Assembly: GCA_951813545.1 (NCBI GenBank)
Contig: OX638352.1
Span: forward strand, 3,798,835-3,862,834
Direction of reading: 5' to 3'
DNA from: an uncultured Poribacteria bacterium
GTDB lineage: Bacteria > Poribacteria > WGA-4E > WGA-3G
Length of the DNA stretch: 64,000 nucleotides
Below, in pieces: positions 1 to 10,314 of this stretch (the first letter of the stretch is position 1; each line of letters opens with the position of its first letter). Below the pieces are notes generated by a model, which worked only from the letters and a program-made list of their open reading frames with translations, did no database searches and was not told the DNA's origin. Made by a program: the position numbers and the translations under genes.

Positions 1-1398
1 CGGCTTATAGGCATCAATAGGCGGCAGTTCAACTGGCAATGCCTCATCGGGTAGTTGAACAATAGTCCCGTCCTCAAGGTGTGCCAGTGGGAAGGGTTCA
101 CCCCAATACCGTTGTCGTGAGAAGAGCCAGTCTCGCAAGCGGTATTGAACTTGGAGCGTCCCTTTTTCTTCACTTTCAAGCCATGCAATCATTTTTTTCT
201 TCGCGTCGTCAACCTGCAAGCCGTTGAGGAAATCTGAATTGACGCAGACCCCGTCTCCTTCAAAAGCTGCCTCTTCAACCGGTTTTTCACCTCCGCTAAT
301 GACTTCGACGATAGGAATACCGAAAGTCGTGGCGAATTCGTGGTCGCGCTCATCATGCCCTGGCACTGCCATGATCGCACCTGTGCCGTAGGTCATGAGA
401 ACATAATCCGCAACCCATATTGGAGTAGGCGCGTTGTTGCACGGGTTAATGGCATACGCCCCTGTGAATACGCCGGTTTTCTCTGTCGCAAGATCCGTAC
501 GTTGGAGATCAGATTTGTTAACGGATTCCTCGACATAAGCGTTAACTGCTGCTGCGGCATCAGGGTGCGTTATCTCAGAAACGAGGGGATGTTCTGGCGC
601 GAGTACGCAATAGGTTGCCCCGAAAAGCGTGTCCGGACGTGTCGTGAAAACGGTGAATGTCTTATCGCTATCTTTGATGTCAAAGGTGATGTCCGCACCC
701 TCCGATTTACCGATCCAGTGCCGTTGCATCTCCTTAAGTCCGTCGGGCCAATCCAATAGGTCTAGGTCTTCCAATAACCGTTCAGCATAAGCGGTGATTT
801 TGAGCATCCATTGATGCATGAGGCGACGTTCAACCGGGTCGCCTGTTTCAACGTATTTACCGTCCTTTATCTCTTCATTTGAGAGGACTGTGCCTAATGC
901 TGGGCACCAGTTGACCGGTACATCGGCGAGATATGCTAAGTCTTTTTCATAGAGGCGAAGGAAAATCCATTGCGTCCATCTGTAATATTCGGGCAAAGAA
1001 GTGTCGATTTTGCGAGACCAGTCATAAGAGAGACCGATCCTTTGGATCTGCTGCTGAAAGATTTCAGTGTTCCGTTTTGTAACCTGCACTGGATGTTCAT
1101 TTTCTCGGACCGCGTACCGCTCCGTGGGGAGTCCAAAGGCATCCCATCCCATTGGGTGCATCACATGATAGCCCTGCATCCGCCGAAAATTAGCGAGCAC
1201 ATCGGTTGGTACATAGTTCTTCGCGTGCCCCATGTGAAGTCCGGCACCTGAAGTATAGGGAAACATCCCAAGCACATAGAATTTTGGCTGAGTCTTTAGT
1301 ATCTCGATATCGTTTGGAACTTTGAATGCATCTTGTTCTCGCCACTCGGCTTGCCAATAGGGTTCTATTTTCGCCGGGGCATACGGATGGTTTTCCAT
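1..1398 (-). CDS. leuS: leucyl-tRNA synthetase, C-terminal part missing (runs off the left edge)
   Basis: Reverse strand reads [19 protein letters not shown]...[54 protein letters not shown]...; class I HxGH-type motif (HMGH) and the LeuRS editing region; not in the ORF track because it has no stop inside the window. Confidence 0.95.
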   Translation of the reverse strand, partial: MENHPYAPAKIEPYWQAEWREQDAFKVPNDIEILKTQPKFYVLGMFPYTSGAGLHMGHAKNYVPTDVLANFRRMQGYHVMHPMGWDAFGLPTERYAVRENEHPVQVTKRNTEIFQQQIQRIGLSYDWSRKIDTSLPEYYRWTQWIFLRLYEKDLAYLADVPVNWCPALGTVLSNEEIKDGKYVETGDPVERRLMHQWMLKITAYAERLLEDLDLLDWPDGLKEMQRHWIGKSEGADITFDIKDSDKTFTVFTTRPDTLFGATYCVLAPEHPLVSEITHPDAAAAVNAYVEESVNKSDLQRTDLATEKTGVFTGAYAINPCNNAPTPIWVADYVLMTYGTGAIMAVPGHDERDHEFATTFGIPIVEVISGGEKPVEEAAFEGDGVCVNSDFLNGLQVDDAKKKMIAWLESEEKGTLQVQYRLRDWLFSRQRYWGEPFPLAHLEDGTIVQLPDEALPVELPPIDAYKP

Positions 1399-1710
1399 TT
1401 CGCGTTCTTCTCCTTTTTTCATCCTATGCATATTGGTTTTACAAGAATAAATTTTAACACAACCCTGCTGTATTGTCAAGTGGACTTTTCTCAGGTACAG
1501 AGCCATTCAGTTTTCGGTTTTTTAACCATTTTGGTTGGAAAGTCAGGATTCGGAGATCCCTCCTACCAGAAAACTGAAGACTTCTGGAGGTTTGTCACAA
1601 ACTTTTGAAAAAATCTTAAAAGTATTGTAAAATACTAAGACTATACTTTATATGTGAAAAATGTATCCCGTCTACAATACGAAAATAAGGTCGCTTGATG
1701 AGGAAACTTT

Positions 1711-3183
1711 ATGAAAAATAAGCTATCTCGACGGCAATTTATACGTTCCAGTACGCTCGCCACGGTATCGGCAGCAGTCAGTCTCGGATTTTTAGGGTGT
1801 AGCAATGCCTTAATTCAAAAAGTGCCGGGTTTTAGACCTCCCCCTCCTTTCGAGTTCGCTCCAAGCGCAAACCGACTTCTTGACCTCCCAGAAGGGTTTA
1901 CCGCTCACGCCTTTTCGAGAACAGGTGAAAAGATGGACGATGGGCTTTGGGTACCGGGCGGACACGATGGTATGGCAGCTTTCCCCGGTCCCAACGGTAA
2001 GACTCTCCTCGTCCGAAATCACGAATTAACCGCCACTGCCAAAAACGTCGGACCTTTTGGATGGAATAACGAGAAGCTTGAACGCTCTTCCGCTGATAAA
2101 TTGTATGATGCTGGATCTGGTGAACTGCCGTGTATCGGGGGGACAACGACTCTCGTTTACGACACACGGACACAGACGCTGGAAAAACATTTCTTAAGTC
2201 TGGTAGGAACGATCCGGAATTGTGCTGGTGGACTGACACCTTGGAATACGTGGCTTACCTGTGAAGAGACCATGCAAAAAACAGACCCAGAAACGACTTA
2301 TGAAGTGGACCACGGGTATAATTTTGAGGTGCCGGCATCTACTAAGATAGAATTAGCCGATCCGATTCCGTTGAAAGCGATGGGACGTTTCAACCATGAG
2401 GCTGTCGCTGTTGATCCGAAAACCGGGATTGTTTATCAAACCGAAGACAGGGGTGATAGTTTAATCTATCGGTTTATCCCTGATAAGCCCGGTGAACTCG
2501 CTGCAGGCGGTAAGCTGCAAGCACTGAAAATCCGAGACCTCAAGGGGGCGGATACCCGTAACTGGCGAGACCGAAGTCAAAAGCTCTTCTGGTGGACATA
2601 TAATCCGGTACCCGTGGGAGAAACACTTGCAGTTGAATGGATAGATATTGAAAATGTAGAATCGCCAGATGATGACCTTCGCTACCAAGGGACCGCAGGT
2701 AAAGATGCGGCAAAGTTCGCACGCGGCGAAGGAATATGGTACGGTAGTAATGGCGACAATGGAGAGTTCTATATTGCCTGTACGAATGGCGGTATTGAAT
2801 ACAAAGGACAAATTTGGAGATATGTGCCGAGTCCTTACGAAGGCACAAGCCGGGAAGATCAAGAACCTGGAACTCTCCAGCTCTTCATTGAGCCAAACGA
2901 CATCAATCTCATGGAGAATGCGGATAACTTGACAGTTACACCTTGGGGGGATTTAATCATCTGTGAAGACGGTCCCAACGAGGAATTCCTCATCGGTGTA
3001 ACACCTGAAGGAAACCTCTACCGGTTCGCTCGAAATGCCGGTAATCTGTCTGAACTTGCGGGTGCGACCTTCTCACCAGATGGCACAACGCTCTTTGTGA
3101 ACATTCAGAGTCCTGGAATTACGCTGGCAGTCACCGGTCCCTGGCATGAGATTCGGAAACGTCCTTTGACACAAACCACATAA
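1711..3183 (+). CDS. DUF839/PhoX-like phosphatase family protein with a Tat-type signal
   Basis: 490 aa; N-terminus MKNKLSRRQFIRSSTLATVSAAVSLGFLGC (twin-Arg motif and possible lipobox); PhoX-like segments 'MGRFNHEAVAVDPKTGIVYQTEDRGDSLIYRF' and 'DNLTVTPWGDLIICEDG'. Confidence 0.8.
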   Translation: MKNKLSRRQFIRSSTLATVSAAVSLGFLGCSNALIQKVPGFRPPPPFEFAPSANRLLDLPEGFTAHAFSRTGEKMDDGLWVPGGHDGMAAFPGPNGKTLLVRNHELTATAKNVGPFGWNNEKLERSSADKLYDAGSGELPCIGGTTTLVYDTRTQTLEKHFLSLVGTIRNCAGGLTPWNTWLTCEETMQKTDPETTYEVDHGYNFEVPASTKIELADPIPLKAMGRFNHEAVAVDPKTGIVYQTEDRGDSLIYRFIPDKPGELAAGGKLQALKIRDLKGADTRNWRDRSQKLFWWTYNPVPVGETLAVEWIDIENVESPDDDLRYQGTAGKDAAKFARGEGIWYGSNGDNGEFYIACTNGGIEYKGQIWRYVPSPYEGTSREDQEPGTLQLFIEPNDINLMENADNLTVTPWGDLIICEDGPNEEFLIGVTPEGNLYRFARNAGNLSELAGATFSPDGTTLFVNIQSPGITLAVTGPWHEIRKRPLTQTT

Positions 3184-3242
3184 GGCATCGTCAACGCGCC
3201 TGCCTCTTGGCAGCTAATTGAAACTTTCCAAATACGACGAAT

Positions 3243-3283
3243 AAAACCCAACACTTCTAAGTTAGATTGAGGTGTTGGGTTTT
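3243..3283. terminator. putative bidirectional intrinsic terminator
   Basis: Perfect 12-bp inverted repeat aaaacccaacac ... gtgttgggtttt, A-rich on the left and T-rich on the right, just downstream of the DUF839 gene. Confidence 0.7.
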
Positions 3284-3524
3284 GCTATACAACAACCTTA
3301 TCGGAATCAGCCTTTTTATTGCCACAATAACGATTCGTTTTCCCTTTCAATCTGTCCCGTCTTATACATTCCTTTATATTTGATTTCTTTTGGCAGATAT
3401 GGTATCATTTTGATAAGTATTTACAGCAGCACGGTTGAAAGATTTCCGCACCCTGCGATAGCATTTATATTGTGAAGCCCAATGTGTGAACTGAAATATT
3501 TATCATATAAAGGCAGATTATCGG

Positions 3525-4393
3525 ATGACAGCAATAAAAACAGACCTTTATCTTGGGGATTGCTTAGAGGTACTCTCCAATTTTGATGCAGATTCATTTG
3601 ATCTGATTGTAACCTCTCCTCCGTATGCGGACCGTCGATCCAAAACGTATGGCGGAATCCGTCCTGATGAGTACGTCAATTGGTTTATGCCCCGAGCTGA
3701 AGAATTTTTAAGGGTACTCAAGCCATCTGGTACATTCATTCTAAATATCAAAGAGCAGGCTATTGATGGAGAACGGCACACTTATGTTATTGAATTGATA
3801 CTTGAGATGAGAAAGCAAGGGTGGTTGTGGACAGAAGAATTTGTTTGGCACAAGAAAAACTGTTATCCAGGCAAGTGGCCCAACCGATTCAGAGATGCTT
3901 GGGAAAGATGTTTGCAGTTTAATAAAAGCAAAAAGTTTAATATGTACCAAGAGGCTGTTATGGTACCGATGGGAGATTGGGCAGAGAAAAGGTTGAAGAA
4001 TCTCAGTAAAACAGATCAGAACCGAGATACGTCAAAAGTTGGAAGCGGGTTTGGTAAGAATGTTTCTAATTGGTTGGATCGAAAAATGGCGTACCCGACG
4101 AATGTTCTGCACTTAGCAACGGAAACTGGAAATCGAAAGCACAGTGCCGTTTTTCCGAAGTCGTTGCCTGAATGGTTTATCAAGTTATTTACGAAAGAGA
4201 ATGATTGGGTACTTGACCCATTGCCGGTGCTGGTACGACGTGTCAGGTGGCCCAAGCGTTGTTGAGAACTTCCGCTGGCATTGAGATTTTGCCTGAATAT
4301 CATCAATTGGCACAGAAAAATATCAAGCAAGGTCCACATCTTGAAAATCAATCCCAAGTTCAATTCAATTCACACCAACCCACACCTCAATAA
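3525..4393 (+). pseudogene. beta-class type DNA methyltransferase (N4/N6), apparently frameshifted near 4222
   Basis: Catalytic motif 'LIVTSPPYADRRS' precedes the SAM motif; the ORF stops at 4265 with 'WVLDPLPVLVRRVRWPKRC', but from 4223 in the next frame it reads 'AGAGTTCQVAQALLRTSAGIEILPEYHQLAQKNIKQG...' to TAA 4391-4393, restoring DP(F)AGAGTT. Confidence 0.85.
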
Positions 4394-4422
4394 TTCAACC
4401 CTCCCAACGAAAGCCTACGGCA

Positions 4423-7152
4423 TCATCGCGCTCGCCTTTTGGCGGCTAATAGTCGGTTCATTGAGATTTCTGCTGACTGTGGAGATGTTGTGCTTTCTGG
4501 AACGTGTTCGTCCGGTGGTGTTTGTGCGACTTGGGCTTCTACCGGACTGTCCACAGGTTTTCGGTGGAACCGCTCAAGAAACTCAGTGAGATACCGATTC
4601 GTTATGCTGAAACGTCGGAGAATCATCTCCAATACAAAGAACAGAGCAGCCGCGACCAATAACGCTTGAGCAAGCGACATCTGTCTTTCGATTGGCACCC
4701 CGGCGGGTGTTGCTATCTGTGTGGGTGTAGGTTCGTGGATACCAGCGGTGCCAGCTGCAAGCGTTTTTAACAAGGCAGTATCGGTCTCAAATTCCGCGTA
4801 CTCTGCTGGGTAAGGGAGCGACAGTACTTCGACGCGGCTATGTGCGTCGCCTTCGCGTTGAGCGGTGACGATGTAGGAGCCGCTATCCTGCATCTGGAAT
4901 GTGCCATTGTAACGCGTTGGTGTCAGTTGTTGGATTTCAACGGTTTCGCTTGCGCCATCCGGACTAACAACGTGAACCTTATAAGATGCTTCTGATGGTG
5001 TCCGTGTATCAATATTAACCTCTCCGACACCGTGGTTCATGAACACTAGGAGATCGAAGTCGGAACCTGCGTCCGCCGCGGGGACCGCCCAATTGATAAC
5101 CTGTCCCCAAAACTTCCCGAAATTACCCCACGGGACCCATTCTTTCGACCACGCCGGTTTAACATCTGATGTCCATGCGACTGCTTTCCCTAACCCGAAA
5201 TTCCAAACCGCAAGGATCGGGTCGTCCTTATGTGAACGGATGCGTACTTGCGCGGTCTCCTTCTCTGTCGTTGCGACATAACCGTAGAGAGGCGGTGGTG
5301 TTCCGATACCCGCCACAACCGGTTCGTCTGGCGTAACAATGACGGGTTGGAAGGGTTCTTGAACGGTATAGCGTTGTGTTTCTCGAACGGCTTCCGTCAA
5401 AACCGTCGGCAATTGTTGGACATTTTCCACAAAGACAGCACGTCCACCACCGATCTCTGCAAACTGCGATAGGAGTTCCTTGTTTGCATCGCCTATCGCG
5501 ATTGTCGTGATACTGATGCGTGCCTCAGCAATCAGTTCTGCTAACTCCAGAAAATCAGACGCTAAGCCACGGGATTTACCGTCTGACAAAAGAACGATGT
5601 GTTTCCGTTTCGCATCGTTTGCTTCGAGCATCTCGGACGCTTGTTCAATAGCATCTTTCATCTTTGTGGTGCCGCCTGTCGGTTTAAGCCGACTCACTGC
5701 TTGACGGAGTACATCGTGTTCAGATGTAAGGTCAGAGATGGTATGAACATCGGTGTTGAAGCCGAGTATTCCCGCGACGTCCTCCTCATCAAGATTACGG
5801 ATACCAGCGCGAACCCCTTCGATAGCAAGTCCAATTTTCTGGCGCGCTTCAACGTAGTTTGCCATACTTCCCGATGTATCAAGCACGAAAACGATAGCAA
5901 TAGCGTCCTTGCGTTCACGCGGTGTCATTTCCACAGGGAGTACACGTTCCAACACCGTGTCGGTATAGCCTCCTGGTCCGTACGCATGTTCACCGCCGAT
6001 GACCACTAATCCGTGCCCAAGATTACCGACGTAATTTTCGATACTTTGCAACTGCTCAGTCGAGAGTGCCTCTGCAGAGATATTGCTCAGAATCAGGACA
6101 TCACTGCGTTGGAGTTCCACGAGTTCCGTTGGCATTTCTGAGGGGGACATCACCGCAATCTCGAACCCGTTTTCCGCAAGGACAGTTTCTAAATGTGCCG
6201 CATGCTTTAGATCGCTCTCTAAGTATATCGCATGTGGTTTGTCAGCAAGTTTTACAACCCCGTATCCCTGATTGTTTTCAGGGATTTCATCGCTTACGTT
6301 CAGCTGTAGGGTGTATCTATGGTTTCCTTCCGTTGAAATCGGTGGCGCGGGTAAGGCGAAAGAATATGTACCACTCAATAGGGTCCATTCAGGGGCATTG
6401 ATCGGTACACCTTCATGGTAGAGTGTGGCGGTTAATATCGGGATACTACCATCGGTTTCAATCACTGCATCGATCTCGAAACTTTGTCCTTTGCGGACCT
6501 GAGTAGGCACCTGCAAATGCACTACCCGAACTGCATCATTAACGGAATCAAGAGGTATTGTCAATATTTCTACGTTGCTTGCCGAGAGTAAGGGTTGATA
6601 GTTTTTGAGGGATGTGCCGCCGGCGTTATGAGTGCCGTCACTGAACAGCACTATGCGTCGATGGTAATTGTCTGGCAACAAGGCAATTGCGCGCTTGAGG
6701 GCGGCGAGTATATCGGTGCCATCTCGTCCAGCAGTCTGTTCCGTGAGCGTTTCCAGCGACACAGTAGACACACTGTCTAATAGATGATCTTGCTTCTGAC
6801 GGATTTCGATTAGGACCGAGGTTTCCTTCGCGAAACTGATGATGCCGAACTGGTCGGTGGGTTTCAACTTCGCAACAGCAGCGTCTATCTGTTTGATCGC
6901 TTCTTCGTGCTGCGAGCGCGGGATGCTTTCGGAGGTGTCAAGTAAAAAGACAACCGCGAGCCGCTGTTCCTTGTGTGTTCGGTGCAGATTAGCCAAGGCA
7001 AGAATCGCGCATAAGAGAGCCGCCCCTCTAAGGATGAAGGTCACCTTTTTTCGCCACTTTACTGTGCTGAGGTGGGCACCTCGTTGCACAAAAATCAACA
7101 GAGGAATCATAGCAAGTAGAATTAAAAAGAGGGGATCTCGGAAATCAAACAT
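4423..7152 (-). CDS. membrane-anchored protein with two von Willebrand factor A domains and a glutamine-amidotransferase-like segment
   Basis: 909 aa; N-terminal TM helices (FLILLAMIPLLIFVQ); two MIDAS motifs 'VFLLDTSESIP' and 'VFVLDTSGSM'; 'GHGLVVIGGEHAYGPGGY' GATase-like stretch; C-terminal TM. Confidence 0.85.
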   Translation of the reverse strand: MFDFRDPLFLILLAMIPLLIFVQRGAHLSTVKWRKKVTFILRGAALLCAILALANLHRTHKEQRLAVVFLLDTSESIPRSQHEEAIKQIDAAVAKLKPTDQFGIISFAKETSVLIEIRQKQDHLLDSVSTVSLETLTEQTAGRDGTDILAALKRAIALLPDNYHRRIVLFSDGTHNAGGTSLKNYQPLLSASNVEILTIPLDSVNDAVRVVHLQVPTQVRKGQSFEIDAVIETDGSIPILTATLYHEGVPINAPEWTLLSGTYSFALPAPPISTEGNHRYTLQLNVSDEIPENNQGYGVVKLADKPHAIYLESDLKHAAHLETVLAENGFEIAVMSPSEMPTELVELQRSDVLILSNISAEALSTEQLQSIENYVGNLGHGLVVIGGEHAYGPGGYTDTVLERVLPVEMTPRERKDAIAIVFVLDTSGSMANYVEARQKIGLAIEGVRAGIRNLDEEDVAGILGFNTDVHTISDLTSEHDVLRQAVSRLKPTGGTTKMKDAIEQASEMLEANDAKRKHIVLLSDGKSRGLASDFLELAELIAEARISITTIAIGDANKELLSQFAEIGGGRAVFVENVQQLPTVLTEAVRETQRYTVQEPFQPVIVTPDEPVVAGIGTPPPLYGYVATTEKETAQVRIRSHKDDPILAVWNFGLGKAVAWTSDVKPAWSKEWVPWGNFGKFWGQVINWAVPAADAGSDFDLLVFMNHGVGEVNIDTRTPSEASYKVHVVSPDGASETVEIQQLTPTRYNGTFQMQDSGSYIVTAQREGDAHSRVEVLSLPYPAEYAEFETDTALLKTLAAGTAGIHEPTPTQIATPAGVPIERQMSLAQALLVAAALFFVLEMILRRFSITNRYLTEFLERFHRKPVDSPVEAQVAQTPPDEHVPESTTSPQSAEISMNRLLAAKRRAR

Positions 7153-7240
7153 CTTTTAAATTACTTTGCAGTTCGGTAAGGTGAATTTGAAATTTCAAGT
7201 GCCCATTCCGTATATCCGCATGCGCCGTTGTTGCATGCTA
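7153..7240 (-). repeat. dispersed leader repeat family A, abuts the start of the VWA gene
   Basis: ttttaaattactttgcagttcggtaaggtg...attccgtatatccgcatgcgccgttgttgcatgc. Confidence 0.75.
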
Positions 7241-7317
7241 TGTTTTCGCGGCCAACCTCAATACAAAACAACTACCGACTCTTCAAAAAAACTGCCAACC
7301 GGTGATGATGAATGAGA

Positions 7318-9006
7318 TTATTCGCTTCGTAATTCCTCAAAATACGCTTCCGCTGCTTGCGTTTCTGCGGCGTGTGACATGTTGTAACATTGACACAACG
7401 TGATATATTCATCAATCAGCGTTTGCCGTTTCTCGGATGGCATCTCGCCGCCAGCAACGATCATCGCTTTGTAGGCGGGAATAGAGGCTTTTTCAATACG
7501 CGCCCGAATTTCTGGTTTTTCGGCGAGTATTAACGCTTGCTGGAAATAGTCAAAAATGGTCTGTGCGCTTTCCGCATCTAAACCTACATCCTCTGGCGTT
7601 GGAAAACAGCGTGGGTGGAGACCTCTCGCCTCGACGTTATTATGGAGAAAGGCAATGTACTCCAAAATCGGTGGTGCCGCTGCTCCATAGTGGAGGTTCA
7701 CAAATTCGTTTAAGTGGGCATCGGCATCGAGGTGTGGATTCCAGATGAGTTGCGAGAGCAGGTAATTCCGTAGGTCGGAGAATTCGCCTGTCAACCCGTT
7801 ACCGTTTGCCTGCATGAAAACCCCTTTGGCGTTATTCTTTAAGAAGTAACGGACGTTAGCGGCAATGCTCCGCAGATTCGGGAACGGTAAGTCATAGGCA
7901 CGAAAATTCGTGTTGTAATTCCAAATCCAGATGTCGTCACAAATTTTCCCCCATTCGTTGGTATCTTGGCAGAAGGCTTGATTCTGCTCGCAATCTGGAT
8001 TGTCAATGGCGTGGAGGGTGCAACATTCAATGCTGCAGAGTTGGATCTGCACGTTGTGTCGCGGCTTCAAGGTCTTGGGGGGTTTGCGGGTATACCAATA
8101 CGCTAAAGTCCCGACTTTGACGTGCGAATGTGCTTTCTCAATGCGTTCTGCAACCGCATTGACGAACATTAACTGCGAACCCATCGGTGATTCTTCCGCT
8201 TCGTTGAGCGTCTCGCATGTTTCGCACTGACAGTATGCCGCTGTGTCTGCTTGACTCACACTGATATTGGTGGCTTCGGGACGTTCCGAGAGTTGCCGGA
8301 TTGCGGATTCCGCTGCAACCTCGATGACTTCAGGATTCGTCACGCAGAGCTGAGGTCCGCCGCCGTGTGTATTTGTATCCCGTTTTCCGTCTACGAGTGC
8401 ATAATACTCTGGATGACTCTCGCCATAAGTGCCGTAGGGCACTAATGCATGAAACGAATGATTGATAAGCTGCTGTTGGGTTTTTCCACCGAGATTTTCT
8501 GCGTCTGTGACAGTGTTGACTTTCCGTTTCGCCGCGAATTCCGGCGCATCTGAGTTCTCTCGATAGTAACTCCAGCGGAATGAAAAGGGTGGGGAGTAGG
8601 TATAACTTCCACACGGTATTTGCAGGGCAGATGCATCGGGGATATAAGTATGGTCAGCCGTTAGGAATCGGATGCCAACCAATTCTTCAAGAAACTGGTA
8701 CACAGCGTAGAGAATACCACGCGCCATGCCACCGCTGATCTGAATCTGGCGACTATCAACAGTGATTTCGACATCTTCATTGCCCAGTGTGGATGATGCT
8801 TCGATTATGATTTGTCCATCATTGAGCATGGTATCTAGGGGTAACGTCAATCGAGCTGCTTGGTTGAACCATTTTTGGAATTCTTCGGCGGCGTATCGTT
8901 CAGAAGCAGTAGCATCATCGGAGACAGTGATATGCCAGTTGTGCATCGCTGAGATCACTAAATTCCCACCAGAGGCGTGAAACACGAGTGTTTTATGGGT
9001 TGACAT
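7318..9006 (-). CDS. DUF4838-type (glycoside-hydrolase-like) protein
   Basis: 567-aa ORF (track start 9021, more likely start ATGTCAACC at 9006); 'YAAEEFQKWFNQA', 'GILYAVYQFLEELVGIRFL', 'VSQADTAAYCQCETC' resemble DUF4838 proteins. Confidence 0.7.
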   Translation of the reverse strand: MSTHKTLVFHASGGNLVISAMHNWHITVSDDATASERYAAEEFQKWFNQAARLTLPLDTMLNDGQIIIEASSTLGNEDVEITVDSRQIQISGGMARGILYAVYQFLEELVGIRFLTADHTYIPDASALQIPCGSYTYSPPFSFRWSYYRENSDAPEFAAKRKVNTVTDAENLGGKTQQQLINHSFHALVPYGTYGESHPEYYALVDGKRDTNTHGGGPQLCVTNPEVIEVAAESAIRQLSERPEATNISVSQADTAAYCQCETCETLNEAEESPMGSQLMFVNAVAERIEKAHSHVKVGTLAYWYTRKPPKTLKPRHNVQIQLCSIECCTLHAIDNPDCEQNQAFCQDTNEWGKICDDIWIWNYNTNFRAYDLPFPNLRSIAANVRYFLKNNAKGVFMQANGNGLTGEFSDLRNYLLSQLIWNPHLDADAHLNEFVNLHYGAAAPPILEYIAFLHNNVEARGLHPRCFPTPEDVGLDAESAQTIFDYFQQALILAEKPEIRARIEKASIPAYKAMIVAGGEMPSEKRQTLIDEYITLCQCYNMSHAAETQAAEAYFEELRSE

Positions 9007-9021
9007 AATTTTTTTCCTCAA

Positions 9022-10284
9022 TTATACGTTCGCAGTGTTTTGTTCGGCTGCACCCACATCTGCTTGATATTTCTGTTCATTGAACAATGCGATGAAGGCA
9101 ATTGCAGCGAGAACTGTTACAACAATCGGCACCATAAAGATTTTTGCCCACGCATGTCCACCATCCGCATAAGCGAAAAAGTCATGCACACGACCACTAA
9201 CGATATGTCCTACCAGCATTCCGAACCCATTCGTGACGAAGAGGAGCAGTGCTTGAGAACTCGCGCGAATGTCTTGTGGACTCAGTCGTTCCACAGCAAT
9301 CATTCCACCGACAAAAAAGAATGAGTAGCATATACCATGCAGTGTTTGTGCCCCGATGACTAACCACACGGGTTGTCCGATGGCGAAGATGGCGTAACGA
9401 ATGGGCCACGCAAGGATACCTAAAAAGATAGTAAACCGCATGCCGAACTTGCGTAGACACGGAAATAGCAGGAGCATCAACACGACCTCAGCGACCTGTC
9501 CGAGGCTCATCGCAAAATTAGCACTACTCCCGGCCAATCCAACGCCATGTTCTACTTCGGTCAGAAATAGATAGGTCAGGTTGTAATAGAAAGGTAGTTC
9601 AATAGCAACGACAAAGGAGATAATCAGGAGCACCGCGAAGTTTCGATTTGAAACGAGGGAGAACGCTTCAAGAAAGGCGTAGGGATTCTTTGCCTCTTTG
9701 CTTGGCGGTGTGTTGGGCAGCGTCAGGCAGTACGCACCCATAATGAATGAAAGGACGGCTCCAAAAAGCAGGCAGTCACCGACGTGTGGAAGCGTTGTTT
9801 CTCGCCCCTCCCAAAACCGGAGGTATAGGCTCAGTAGCCAATTGATTGCGATCCAACCGAGCGTTCCGAAAACCCGGATATTTCCGAATTTATCGGATTG
9901 TCCCATGTGGCGGAAGGCAATCGCGTTGGTCAGCGCGATGGTGGGCATATAGAGAACAGCGTGCAGGAAAATCGCGCCCCACATCATTGGAAAACTTGTC
10001 TGCTTCCACGCAAAGAGGAGGCAAACACCACCGAGTAAGTGCGAGATTGCTGCGAAGACTTGTGCTGGTATGAGCCGATCCGCAACCCATCCCGCAATGA
10101 TAGGGGAAATTATCGAACCAATCGCGGTCGTGCCGAAGACGTAGCTAATCTGTTTGCCAGTGAACCCAAGATTCTGCATGTGTCCGGCAACAAGCACCGC
10201 CCACGCCCCCCAGATGGCGAACTGTAGAAACATCATACCAGATAGCCGTAAGTAGGTTCCGCATCCTGTCCGTTGATTTTCCAT
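9022..10284 (-). CDS. MFS transporter, nucleoside:H+ symporter (NupG/XapB)-like
   Basis: 420 aa, about 12 hydrophobic helices; 'LRLSGMMFLQFAIWGAWAVLVAGHM...IGSIISPIIAGWVADR'. Confidence 0.8.
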   Translation of the reverse strand: MENQRTGCGTYLRLSGMMFLQFAIWGAWAVLVAGHMQNLGFTGKQISYVFGTTAIGSIISPIIAGWVADRLIPAQVFAAISHLLGGVCLLFAWKQTSFPMMWGAIFLHAVLYMPTIALTNAIAFRHMGQSDKFGNIRVFGTLGWIAINWLLSLYLRFWEGRETTLPHVGDCLLFGAVLSFIMGAYCLTLPNTPPSKEAKNPYAFLEAFSLVSNRNFAVLLIISFVVAIELPFYYNLTYLFLTEVEHGVGLAGSSANFAMSLGQVAEVVLMLLLFPCLRKFGMRFTIFLGILAWPIRYAIFAIGQPVWLVIGAQTLHGICYSFFFVGGMIAVERLSPQDIRASSQALLLFVTNGFGMLVGHIVSGRVHDFFAYADGGHAWAKIFMVPIVVTVLAAIAFIALFNEQKYQADVGAAEQNTANV

Positions 10285-10314
10285 AACCGGTCTCCCTTTT
10301 CAGTGATTGTTTAC

